9,843 bases of DNA. Source: Firmicutes bacterium CAG:145. Lineage in GTDB: Bacteria > Bacillota > Clostridia > Peptostreptococcales > Anaerovoracaceae. A model generated the notes under the pieces. That model saw only the letters and a list, made by a program, of their open reading frames with translations. It had not been told where the DNA came from and searched no databases. The position numbers were made by a program, and so were the translations under genes. This document shows, one piece after another, positions 1 through 6,957 of the stretch; the stretch's first letter is position 1; each line of letters begins with the position of its first letter. The DNA lies in NCBI GenBank assembly GCA_000435715.1, contig FR882590.1, forward strand, positions 4,226 to 14,068, given 5' to 3'.

Positions 1-20
1 CTTTCCGTCAGGAAAGCCCT
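1..20 (-). terminator. Probable intrinsic terminator after hppA, cut by window edge
   Basis: Just past the hppA stop codon, the minus strand reads a perfect 6-bp inverted repeat, CTTTCC / GGAAAG, around a TGAC loop, preceded by AGGG. The window ends at the base of the 3' arm, so whether the stem extends (a CCCT partner would be needed) and whether a U-tract follows cannot be seen. Its position 12 bases after the stop fits a terminator that ends the minus-strand gene cluster. Confidence 0.6.
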
Positions 21-31
21 AAGTTTCTTTA

Positions 32-2044
32 TTACAGCAGTCCGCCTATCTGAACGAACAGAGGAGCAAATACTACTGCTACGATAGTCATAAGCTTGAT
101 CAGGATGTTGATAGAAGGACCGGACGTATCCTTGAACGGATCGCCTACGGTATCTCCTACAACGGCAGCCTTGTGAGGCTCGCTTCCTTTTCCACCGTAA
201 TGACCTTCTTCTATATACTTCTTGGCGTTATCCCAAGCTCCGCCTGCGTTGGCCATCATGATAGCCAGCAGAACTCCTGATGAAAGAGATCCAGCCAACA
301 TTCCGCCTAAGGCCTGTGTTCCGAGAACGATACCTACAGCCAGAGGAGCCAGTATAGCCATTATACCAGGCATGATCATCTCTTTGAGAGCAGCCTTGGT
401 AGAAATATCTACGCAGTTAGCGTAGTCAGGTTTTGAAGTGCCTTCCATTATTCCCTTATCGGATCTGAACTGTCTTCTTACCTCTTCTATCATCTGATTG
501 GCTGCCTTACCTACTGAATTCATGGTCATGGCAGAGAACAGGAACGGAAGCATCGCGCCGATGAAAAGTCCTATTATTACGATAGGATCCAACAGGCTGA
601 TAAGTTCCAGCTGAGTAACCGACGCATAAGATGCGAACAACGCTAAAGCAGTTAATGCCGCAGAACCTATCGCAAATCCCTTTCCTATGGCGGCTGTGGT
701 ATTTCCGACTGAGTCCAGCTTGTCCGTAATTTCTCTTACGTTGTCAGGTAATTCTGACATCTCGGCGATACCGCCGGCATTGTCGGAAACAGGACCGTAA
801 GCGTCTACAGCTACTGTCATACCTGTAGTGGAAAGCATACCTACGGCAGAAAGAGCTATACCGTAAAGTCCCGCAAACTGATAAGCTACGAAAACGCCTA
901 TACAGATGAGGATGATAGGCCAGAGAGTGGACATCATTCCTACTCCCAGACCGCTGATTATAGTAGTAGCGGCTCCTGTCTGAGACTGGTCGGCTATCTT
1001 CTTTACCGATTTATAGTCCGCAGAAGTATACACTTCTGTGATCTTTCCTATAGCGATACCTACCACCAGACCTGCGATGATAGCAGCTGCATAAGTGTAA
1101 TCGCCCAGCATGTTCTTTGACAGGAACACGGTGGCTACAACTACGATTATACCACTGATGTAAGTACCCATGTTGAGAGCGTTGGCAGGGTTTCCACCCT
1201 CCTTGCCTCTTACGCATAAGATTCCGATGATGGAAGCCAGAACGCCTACAGCAGAAATGATGAGCGGGAAGATAGCCGCCGTATCTGAGCTGAAGGTGGA
1301 CATTTCTCCTGCTTCGTTTACTGCAACTGCAGCCAGAGTGATAGCAGAAATGATAGATCCCACATAAGATTCAAACAAGTCCGAACCCATACCTGCAACG
1401 TCTCCTACATTATCTCCAACGTTGTCGGCGATTACAGCAGGGTTTCTCGGATCGTCCTCAGGGATTCCCGCTTCTACTTTACCTACAAGGTCGGCTCCCA
1501 CGTCGGCAGCCTTGGTGTAGATACCTCCGCCTACTCTTCCGAACAGAGCCATTGAAGAAGCTCCAAGTCCGAAACCTGTTACGCACTGAGTAACTGTGGC
1601 CAGATCGAGAACGCAGACTACTACGCCCAGGCCGAAAAGGCCAAGACCTGAAACACAAAGACCCATTACAGCTCCGCTTCTGAAAGCTATCTTGAGAGCT
1701 TTGTTCATTCCGGATTCCATAGCAGCGTTAGCTGTCCTCACGTTTCCGTTAGTGGCAACCTTCATTCCGAAGAAACCTGCCAAAACAGAAAGAAGAGCTC
1801 CGCATACATAGAGAACTGCAGTTATCCAGCTTTGTAAGCCTATTCCGATGAGAAGAAAAAGCACTACTATGACGATAACCATAGTTCTGTACTCTCTCTT
1901 AAGAAACGCCATGGCGCCTTCTCTGATGTAGCCGGCAATTTCTTTCATTCTGTCTGTACCTTCGGAAGCCTTGCTGATCCATGACGCGAGACAAAATGCG
2001 ATCAAAAGACCAGCGACGGCTGCACATACAGTAAAAATTTTCAT
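32..2044 (-). CDS. hppA: Membrane-bound ion-pumping pyrophosphatase, K+-dependent type
   Basis: Integral membrane pump that hydrolyses cytosolic pyrophosphate and moves H+ or Na+ out of the cell. The 670-residue product has the family's usual length and many hydrophobic helices. The pyrophosphate/Mg site motif DVGADLVGKVE is at residues 181-191, followed by the Asp-rich DNVGDNVGDVAG stretch and FESY (224-227). A second acidic block containing GDTVGDPFKDTSGPS lies near the C-terminus. After GNTT (447-450) come Ala451 and Gly454. In this family Ala at that point, rather than Lys, marks K+-dependent enzymes. That subclass contains both Na+ and H+ pumps, so the pumped ion is not settled. I chose the start at 2044 because AGGAGGT lies 8 bases upstream. 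An in-frame ATG 45 bases further out would place the hydrophobic first helix internally and would swallow this ribosome site. A promoter-like box and a leader stem-loop lie between it and secG. Confidence 0.97.
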   Translation of the reverse strand: MKIFTVCAAVAGLLIAFCLASWISKASEGTDRMKEIAGYIREGAMAFLKREYRTMVIVIVVLFLLIGIGLQSWITAVLYVCGALLSVLAGFFGMKVATNGNVRTANAAMESGMNKALKIAFRSGAVMGLCVSGLGLFGLGVVVCVLDLATVTQCVTGFGLGASSMALFGRVGGGIYTKAADVGADLVGKVEAGIPEDDPRNPAVIADNVGDNVGDVAGMGSDLFESYVGSIISAITLAAVAVNEAGEMSTFSSDTAAIFPLIISAVGVLASIIGILCVRGKEGGNPANALNMGTYISGIIVVVATVFLSKNMLGDYTYAAAIIAGLVVGIAIGKITEVYTSADYKSVKKIADQSQTGAATTIISGLGVGMMSTLWPIILICIGVFVAYQFAGLYGIALSAVGMLSTTGMTVAVDAYGPVSDNAGGIAEMSELPDNVREITDKLDSVGNTTAAIGKGFAIGSAALTALALFASYASVTQLELISLLDPIVIIGLFIGAMLPFLFSAMTMNSVGKAANQMIEEVRRQFRSDKGIMEGTSKPDYANCVDISTKAALKEMIMPGIMAILAPLAVGIVLGTQALGGMLAGSLSSGVLLAIMMANAGGAWDNAKKYIEEGHYGGKGSEPHKAAVVGDTVGDPFKDTSGPSINILIKLMTIVAVVFAPLFVQIGGLL

Positions 2045-2078
2045 GATTGCATACCTCCTGGTCACTTGCATACATTGA

Positions 2079-2103
2079 ATAAGAGGCACGCCGTACCTCT
2101 TAT
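2079..2103 (-). promoter_or_regulatory. Stem-loop in the hppA leader
   Basis: On the minus strand, eight perfect pairs (ATAAGAGG / CCTCTTAT) extend inward by one G-U and one A-U pair to a 10-bp stem with a CGGCG loop. The sequence after it (TTCAATGTATG) has no real U-tract, so it is a poor intrinsic terminator. It sits between a TATAAT box and the hppA ribosome site, so it would fall near the 5' end of the hppA message. mRNA stabilisation, or weak termination after secG, are the likely roles (inference). Confidence 0.55.
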
Positions 2104-2116
2104 CTCACAAGTGAAT

Positions 2117-2122
2117 ATTATA
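2117..2122 (-). promoter_or_regulatory. Possible -10 box for hppA
   Basis: The minus strand carries a perfect TATAAT within a very AT-rich stretch between secG and hppA. No convincing -35 lies 16-18 bp upstream; the nearest TTTACA is about 22 bp away, which is too far. The box would start transcription just before the leader stem-loop. hppA may instead be reached by read-through from the secG promoter. Confidence 0.35.
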
Positions 2123-2154
2123 ATTAATTAAAAATTGACCTGACTGTAAACGGT

Positions 2155-2385
2155 CTAATCTATCATAACCAACGCTACCGACAGAACCACGAAAAGAATC
2201 GCCGCTCCCGTCGTTATTTTGGCCAAAATAGCTTCGTATCCTCTGCTTTTCTTTTTTCCGAAAAGCTGCTCTGCACCGCCCGCTATAGAACCGGACAAGC
2301 CGGAACTGTTTCCGGACTGGAGCAATACGCTGACGATGAGAATTATACACGCTATCGCAAGTACTATCATCAAAAATGTCTTCAT
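2155..2385 (-). CDS. secG: Protein-export channel subunit SecG
   Basis: Small accessory subunit of the SecYEG translocon in the cytoplasmic membrane, which aids SecA-driven export. The product is 76 residues, normal for Gram-positive SecG. It has two hydrophobic helices (about residues 2-21 and 52-74) around a Gly/Ser-rich loop. The loop holds the family hallmark VLLQSGNSSGLSGSIAGGAE and then a basic FGKKKSRG patch. AGGAGG lies 6 bases before the ATG. It follows tpiA by 60 bases and has its own extended -10 promoter there. Finding secG downstream of the gap/pgk/tpi cluster is common in Firmicutes, although pgm and eno often lie between and are absent here. Confidence 0.95.
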   Translation of the reverse strand: MKTFLMIVLAIACIILIVSVLLQSGNSSGLSGSIAGGAEQLFGKKKSRGYEAILAKITTGAAILFVVLSVALVMID

Positions 2386-2414
2386 CTCGTTCCTCCTAAT
2401 ATTTTAACTCGATA

Positions 2415-2444
2415 ATTATACCATAATCTTACTTTTAAAATCAA
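2415..2444 (-). promoter_or_regulatory. Sigma-A-type promoter for secG
   Basis: On the minus strand, TTGATT (2444-2439) and TATAAT (2420-2415) are separated by 18 bp. TGG directly precedes the -10, giving an extended -10 (TGGTATAAT). It lies directly after the tpiA stop codon and about 30 bp upstream of the secG start, so secG (and perhaps hppA) can be transcribed apart from the glycolytic genes. No terminator hairpin was seen between tpiA and secG, so read-through is also possible. Confidence 0.7.
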
Positions 2445-2445
2445 G

Positions 2446-3192
2446 TCAAAAGTTCACTATTTCAATAAATTTTAGAGGGTCGAGGCTGGCTCCTCCCACT
2501 AACGCTCCGTCGATTTCTTCCATGTTCATGATCTCAAAGGCATTGTCAGGTTTTACGCTTCCTCCGTACTGAATAACTATCTTCTCGGCAGTCTCAAAAC
2601 CGTACATTTCTGCCAGAGTCATTCTTATGAAACGGCACATCTGATCCGCCTGCTCCGGAGTAGCGGTCCTGCCGGTGCCTATAGCCCATACAGGTTCGTA
2701 TGCCACCGTCACCTTCTCTGCTTCTTCGGCGGAAATACCGCTGAATCCTGAGGATATCTGAGCAGCGACCACTTTTTCTTCTATTCCGCCTTCCCTCTCG
2801 TCCAGATTCTCTCCGACGCATACCACCGGAAGTATGCCGCCCTCTATGAGGGCTTTCAGTTTGAGATTGACGGTCTTGTCAGTCTCTCCGAAATACTGCC
2901 TTCTCTCGGAATGTCCAACCAGGCAGTAATCTACTCCCAGTTCCTTGAGCATCGGCACAGAGACTTCTCCTGTAAACGCTCCCTCTTTTTCAAAATGAAC
3001 GTTTTGAGCTCCTACTCCTATACCTGTTCCGCTGAAGAATTCTTTAAGTACAGGTATCTGAGGAAGCGGTGCAAAGATAGCGGTTCTGACATCTGTGTCG
3101 TGATATAAGGTCCGGAATTTTTCTGCAAAATCCCGGGCCTGAGCTATATTCTTGTACATCTTCCAGTTTCCTGCTATAAAAGGGATTCTCAT
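2446..3192 (-). CDS. tpiA: Triosephosphate isomerase
   Basis: Cytosolic TIM-barrel enzyme that interconverts dihydroxyacetone phosphate and glyceraldehyde 3-phosphate. The 248-residue product matches the family length. Active-site residues are Lys11 in GNWKM, His94 in VGHSERR, and Glu166 in AYEPVWAIGTG, which also begins the mobile loop 6. The phosphate-binding YGGSVKPDN (209-217) and GALVGGASL (229-237) follow. I chose the ATG at 3192 because the conserved N-terminus (IPFIAGNWKM) starts there. AGGAGA lies 9 bases upstream and overlaps the pgk stop codon, which suggests translational coupling with pgk. A start at 3219 would add nine non-conserved residues and overlap pgk. It is the third gene of gap-pgk-tpiA. 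Confidence 0.98.
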   Translation of the reverse strand: MRIPFIAGNWKMYKNIAQARDFAEKFRTLYHDTDVRTAIFAPLPQIPVLKEFFSGTGIGVGAQNVHFEKEGAFTGEVSVPMLKELGVDYCLVGHSERRQYFGETDKTVNLKLKALIEGGILPVVCVGENLDEREGGIEEKVVAAQISSGFSGISAEEAEKVTVAYEPVWAIGTGRTATPEQADQMCRFIRMTLAEMYGFETAEKIVIQYGGSVKPDNAFEIMNMEEIDGALVGGASLDPLKFIEIVNF

Positions 3193-3201
3193 ATCCTCAT
3201 G

Positions 3202-3207
3202 TCTCCT
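3202..3207 (-). promoter_or_regulatory. tpiA ribosome site overlapping the pgk stop
   Basis: AGGAGA on the minus strand shares two bases with the pgk TAG stop (the sequence reads TAGGAGA) and lies 9 bases before the tpiA ATG at 3192. Ribosomes ending on pgk would sit on this site, as expected for coupled translation. It is also what decides the tpiA start over the upstream in-frame alternative. Confidence 0.75.
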
Positions 3208-4390
3208 ATCTTTCTTCAAGAACGGCCACTCCCGGCAGTTCCTTTCCTTCCAGGAATTCGAGGGAGGCGCCTCCTCCCGTCGATATATGGGTCATTTTAT
3301 CGGCAAGGCCAAAACTTTCGACTGCCGCCGCGGAGTCTCCGCCTCCTATTATCGTTACCGCGTCAGATTGACTTAGCGCTTCTGCTATCTCATAAGTGCC
3401 TCTGGCGAAGTTTTCCATTTCAAAGACCCCCATAGGTCCGTTCCATACTACTGTTTTAGCCGAGAATATTTCTTTTTTATACAGCTTTACAGTAGCAGGT
3501 CCTATGTCGAGGCCCATCATATCCTGGGGCATTTCGCTGCTTTTAAAGACAGCAGTGTCGGTATCGTTTTTAAATTCTTTTCCGCATACTACATCGACAG
3601 GTATGAGCATCCTCACTCCCGCCTTTTCAGCTTTTTTAAGGAGATCGCCTGCAAGCTCCACGCTCTTCTCATCGAGAATCGATGTTCCTATCTCGTACCC
3701 CAGAGCTTTGTAAAAGGTGTAGGCCATTCCTCCTCCTATTATCAGTGTATCTACTTTTTTAAGGAGATTTTCTATCACAGATATCTTATCGCCTACTTTA
3801 GCTCCGCCCATTATGGCCACAAAAGGCCGCTTTGGATCTTCGACTGCATCTCCTAAAAATCTGATCTCCTTTTCTATCAGAAAACCTGACACGGCAGGCA
3901 GATAATCTGCTATACCTGCCGTAGAAGCGTGAGCTCTGTGGGCCGTTCCGAAAGCGTCGTTTACGAATATATCTGCAAGAGACGCCAGTTCTTTTGCAAA
4001 CTCGGCTCCGTTTTTAGTTTCTTCTTTTCTGAAGCGAACATTTTCGAGGAGCATGACTTCTCCTGCTCTAAGCCCTGCGGCTTTTTCTCTTACACCCTCA
4101 TCCACCACCGCAGGAGACGAAGCAAATATTATATCTCTTCCAAGAAGTTCAGACAGCCTCCGGGCTACAGGCTCAAGAGTATATTTCATGTCGGCTCTGC
4201 CTTCGGGTCTTCCAAGATGGGACATCAAGATGACTGCGCTGCCGTTTTGAAGAAGATATTCAATCGTAGGAATGGCTGCTCTTATTCTGGTATCGTCAGT
4301 TATCACGCCGTCTTTTAAAGGCACGTTGAAATCGCATCTTACGATTACCTTTTTATCCTTTACGTCTATATCTCTTACAGTCTTTTTCAT
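3206..4390 (-). CDS. pgk: Phosphoglycerate kinase
   Basis: Cytosolic enzyme that transfers phosphate from 1,3-bisphosphoglycerate to ADP, the first ATP-yielding step of glycolysis. The 394-residue product has normal length and the full set of family motifs. In the N-terminal substrate domain are VRCDFNVPL (substrate Arg, Asp and Asn), SHLGRPEG, LLENVRF, and the DAFGTAHRAHAST loop. In the C-terminal nucleotide domain are IMGGAKVGDK, GGGMAYTF, VVWNGPMGVFE, and TIIGGGDSAAA, followed by HISTGGGASLEFLEG near the end. AAAGGA lies a little upstream of the ATG. It follows gap by 32 bases with no hairpin between, and its stop overlaps the tpiA ribosome site, so the three genes are very likely one operon. 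Confidence 0.98.
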   Translation of the reverse strand: MKKTVRDIDVKDKKVIVRCDFNVPLKDGVITDDTRIRAAIPTIEYLLQNGSAVILMSHLGRPEGRADMKYTLEPVARRLSELLGRDIIFASSPAVVDEGVREKAAGLRAGEVMLLENVRFRKEETKNGAEFAKELASLADIFVNDAFGTAHRAHASTAGIADYLPAVSGFLIEKEIRFLGDAVEDPKRPFVAIMGGAKVGDKISVIENLLKKVDTLIIGGGMAYTFYKALGYEIGTSILDEKSVELAGDLLKKAEKAGVRMLIPVDVVCGKEFKNDTDTAVFKSSEMPQDMMGLDIGPATVKLYKKEIFSAKTVVWNGPMGVFEMENFARGTYEIAEALSQSDAVTIIGGGDSAAAVESFGLADKMTHISTGGGASLEFLEGKELPGVAVLEER

Positions 4391-4422
4391 CGTTTAATCC
4401 TTTCCTACTCTTAAAGACGGGA

Positions 4423-5436
4423 CTATTTATCTACGCCGCTCATATGTTTTATCAGTTCAAGGATCTTGCTGGAATATCCAAACTCATTATCATAAAAGGC
4501 TATGAACTTGAAGAAGTGATCGTTGAGCTGAATACCTTCTCCGGCATCAAATATGGAAGTACACGGATCTCCTACAAAGTCGCCGGAAACTACTTCATCA
4601 TCCACATATTCGATGACACCCTTCATGTAAGTCTCAGAAGCTTCTTTAACCTTGGCACAGATTTCCTCATATGAGGCCGGTCTTTCTAAAACTACATTGA
4701 GGTCTACGACAGAAACGTCAGCCGTAGGCACTCTGTAAGATATTCCTGTCATCTTTCCTTTCAGAGACGGTATCACCAGGCCTACTGCTTTAGCAGCGCC
4801 TGTAGTAGAAGGAATCACGTTTCCGAATACGCTTCTTCCCGTTCTCCAGTCTTTCATGGAACGGGCGTCTACCACCTTCTGCTTTGCCGTAGCTGAGTGT
4901 ATAGTAGACATGAGGCCTTCTTTTATTCCCCAGTTATCTTCGATAACTTTTGCCAGAGGCGCCAGACAGTTGGTAGTGCATGATGCATTGGAAACCACCG
5001 TCATATCAGGTGTGTATTTCTCATGGTTTACGCCGTATACGAAAGTAGGCGTTTCTTTGTCCTTTGCCGGTGCGGAAATCACGACCTTTTTGGCTCCCGC
5101 TTTTATATGATCCATAGCTTTTTCCGTGGTGACATATGCACCGGTAGCTTCCACTATGTATTCTGCTCCACATTCTTTCCAAGGGATATCAACGGCCTCA
5201 GTGTGGCTGTAGACAGGAACTTTTTTACCGTCTATGATAAGTCCTCCGTCATAAAGACCCAGATCTTTTGGGAACCTTCCGAAAGTCGTGTCGTACTTGA
5301 GCATGTATACCAGATACTCAAGATCTGCATTTCTCACATTGATTCCTGCAATTTCGATCTCCGGCATGTCCATAGCTGCCCTTATCACAACTCTCGCTAT
5401 TCTGCCAAAACCGCTGATACCAACTTTAATCGCCAT
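4423..5436 (-). CDS. gap: Glyceraldehyde-3-phosphate dehydrogenase, atypical cofactor pocket
   Basis: Cytosolic phosphorylating dehydrogenase that converts glyceraldehyde 3-phosphate to 1,3-bisphosphoglycerate, with NAD(P)+ as electron acceptor. The 337-residue product is full length. The catalytic centre is intact: Cys153 in SNASCTTNC, His180 in STIHSATAKQ with the phosphate-site Thr183, then PSTTGAAKA, YRVPTADVSVVDL and YDNEFGYS. The Rossmann end is unusual. It reads GFGRIA instead of GFGRIG. The position after Ile-Asn that normally holds the NAD-selecting Asp is Val34, followed by Arg35 and Asn36 (INVRNAD). Loss of that Asp, with a nearby Arg, is compatible with relaxed or NADP preference, but this is inference. 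AGGAGGAG sits close upstream of the ATG. It is the first gene of gap-pgk-tpiA, 89 bases after rpoN. Confidence 0.97.
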   Translation of the reverse strand: MAIKVGISGFGRIARVVIRAAMDMPEIEIAGINVRNADLEYLVYMLKYDTTFGRFPKDLGLYDGGLIIDGKKVPVYSHTEAVDIPWKECGAEYIVEATGAYVTTEKAMDHIKAGAKKVVISAPAKDKETPTFVYGVNHEKYTPDMTVVSNASCTTNCLAPLAKVIEDNWGIKEGLMSTIHSATAKQKVVDARSMKDWRTGRSVFGNVIPSTTGAAKAVGLVIPSLKGKMTGISYRVPTADVSVVDLNVVLERPASYEEICAKVKEASETYMKGVIEYVDDEVVSGDFVGDPCTSIFDAGEGIQLNDHFFKFIAFYDNEFGYSSKILELIKHMSGVDK

Positions 5437-5525
5437 TTTTTTCTCCTCCTAAACTCTCTTAATGACAATATATTTAACAGACTACGGAGAATTCCTCCGG
5501 CTCTGCTGCAATCGCTTACCCGATC
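5437..5525 (-). promoter_or_regulatory. rpoN-gap intergenic control region
   Basis: Three items are visible on the minus strand. First, GG (5521-5520) and GC (5509-5508) are spaced by 10 bp, with a perfect TTGCA at the -12 side and a poor -24 side; this weakly resembles a sigma-54 promoter. Second, a short inverted repeat, CGGAG / CTCCG (5485-5499), is separated by five bases. It could be an operator or a small hairpin but lacks a U-tract. Third, TATATT (5472-5467) could be a sigma-A -10 but has no good -35. The strong gap ribosome site AGGAGGAG ends the region. I cannot tell whether gap has its own promoter or is read from rpoN. Confidence 0.35.
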
Positions 5526-6887
5526 TTAATACCTACGTCTCTTCGATGAAGACAAAATATTCATTCCTTCTCTGTACTTGGCCACTGTACGCCTCGATAT
5601 CTCTATTCCCCTTTCACTGAGAACGCCTACTATATCCTGATCGCTGAAAGGTTTAGCCGGATTTTCTCCGTCTATTATTTCTTTTATCATAGTCTTTATG
5701 CTGTTTGAAGAGACTCCCTCTCCGTCCTGCCCGGTAATACCTCCGGAGAAGAAATATTTTATTTCAAATACTCCTCTGGGCGTCTGCATATATTTCCCGT
5801 TGACAGATCTGCTGACGGTGGACTCATGCATACCTATATCGTCGGCCACCTGTTTCAAGGTAAGTGTCTTTAAATACTTGGGGCCCTTGTCCAAAAATTC
5901 TTTCTGATGTCTGACTACGGCGGTCACCACATTATATATGGTCCTCTTTCTCTGTTCTATACTCTTTATCAGCCAGAGCGCAGAATTAAACTTATCTGTT
6001 ATATATTTGGAAAGTTCTTCGTCGTTCTTGGCTTCTCTGGCAAGAGAATTATAATACGGGCTCACCATGATATGAGGAATACTGCTCTCGTTACTTATGA
6101 CGATGTAATCCCCTGCCATTTTTTCCACAAAAACATCGGGAACGATATACTTGACGTTTTCACCTCCGGCAAAGCTTCTCCCCGGCTTTGGCTCCAGCGT
6201 CCTTATAAGGTCGCTGACCATCTGCACCTGACTGACAGGAATACCTATGGCCTTAGCGATCTTATTGAGTTTATTGTCCCCTAAATCTTCCAAATGATTC
6301 AAAATTATGTATTCTGTGACTTCGTCTAAGAGTCCCTTGGCCGCAAGCTGAATGATGAGACATTCTTTCAGATTTCTGGCGCCTACTCCTATGGGCTCAA
6401 AGGTCTGTATCACATCTAATATTTTTTCTATCTTTTCGCAGTCTGTCTTGAATATTTTAGCTATCTGATCAGTTGCCGCCGTGAGATAGCCGTTCTCGTC
6501 TATAGCTTCAACTATATATCTTCCGATCTTTAGATCCCTGTCCTTAAGGTTTGAAAAAGTCAGCTGCAGCAGCAGAAAATCTTCTAAGGTCTCTTCTTTG
6601 CTGACGAACTGCTCATAGGAATATTCTTCTCTGTCCGAAGAACGCTCCCACTGTCTGTAGCTGTCTTCATCATCGTAATCCTCTTTAAGTCTCTCCTGTA
6701 TATCTATGGAAGTATCTTCTTTTTTCTTTCCGTCCAGTTCGAGAACGGGGTTTTCCAGAAGTTCTTCCTGAACAAATGAATCAAGCTCCTGAGTATTAAA
6801 CTGCAAAATACGTATAGCCTGGATCAGTTCCGGCGTCATCGTCAATTTTTGCGTCTGTTCAATTGTCAATCCGTAACTTAACTTCAT
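5526..6887 (-). CDS. rpoN: RNA polymerase sigma-54 factor
   Basis: Alternative sigma factor that directs RNA polymerase to -24/-12 promoters and needs an ATP-dependent enhancer-binding activator to open them. The 453-residue product has all regions. The Gln/Leu-rich activator-interacting region I is at about residues 1-50 (QTQKLTMTPELIQAIRIL). A short acidic region II follows (about 55-95, with DYDDEDSY). The core-binding domain contains GRSFAGGENVKYIVPDVFVE. A helix-turn-helix follows (LKQVADDIGMHESTVSRSVN). The C-terminal RpoN box at 431-440 reads SRRTVAKYRE, one change from the usual ARRTVAKYRE. It has its own strong promoter inside and after the trmL end, and AAGG upstream of the ATG. In several Firmicutes sigma-54 (sigL) lies before cggR-gap-pgk-tpi; no cggR lies between them here. 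No activator gene is in this window, so its regulon is unknown. Confidence 0.98.
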   Translation of the reverse strand: MKLSYGLTIEQTQKLTMTPELIQAIRILQFNTQELDSFVQEELLENPVLELDGKKKEDTSIDIQERLKEDYDDEDSYRQWERSSDREEYSYEQFVSKEETLEDFLLLQLTFSNLKDRDLKIGRYIVEAIDENGYLTAATDQIAKIFKTDCEKIEKILDVIQTFEPIGVGARNLKECLIIQLAAKGLLDEVTEYIILNHLEDLGDNKLNKIAKAIGIPVSQVQMVSDLIRTLEPKPGRSFAGGENVKYIVPDVFVEKMAGDYIVISNESSIPHIMVSPYYNSLAREAKNDEELSKYITDKFNSALWLIKSIEQRKRTIYNVVTAVVRHQKEFLDKGPKYLKTLTLKQVADDIGMHESTVSRSVNGKYMQTPRGVFEIKYFFSGGITGQDGEGVSSNSIKTMIKEIIDGENPAKPFSDQDIVGVLSERGIEISRRTVAKYREGMNILSSSKRRRY

Positions 6888-6928
6888 CTTCGTTTACCTT
6901 ACATTCCCGGTCGATTTACTATGCAAAT

Positions 6929-6957
6929 ATTATACCAAATTGCGACTTCTATTTCAA
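6929..6957 (-). promoter_or_regulatory. Strong sigma-A-type promoter for rpoN
   Basis: On the minus strand, TTGAAA (6957-6952) and TATAAT (6934-6929) are exactly 17 bp apart. TGG directly before the -10 makes an extended -10 (TGGTATAAT). The -35 lies within the last codons of trmL. The expected start is near 6922, giving a leader of about 35 bases. This is the best promoter match on the minus strand of the window, and it may also drive gap-pgk-tpiA by read-through. Confidence 0.82.

Noticed and set aside
2045..2089. N-terminal extension of hppA from an upstream ATG
   Set aside because: The extra 15 residues are polar, would include the AGGAGGT ribosome site and part of the leader stem-loop, and precede the normal hydrophobic N-terminus.
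2439..2449. TTGACT at the tpiA stop as the secG -35
   Set aside because: It lies 23 bp from the TATAAT box, too far; TTGATT at 18 bp is the better partner.
3193..3219. Longer tpiA overlapping the pgk end
   Set aside because: The nine added residues are not part of the family N-terminus, and the AGGAGA site points to the ATG at 3192.
5485..5499. CGGAG/CTCCG inverted repeat as an rpoN terminator
   Set aside because: The stem is only five base pairs and no T-tract follows, so termination is unlikely; it is kept only as a possible operator.
5023..5529. Open frame of 168 codons on the plus strand opposite gap
   Set aside because: It lies wholly over a fully conserved gap gene and its upstream region, has no recognisable domain, and is best explained as an antisense shadow. 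Other plus-strand frames over pgk (3929-4318), rpoN (5907-6284) and trmL (6863-7240) were set aside for the same reason.
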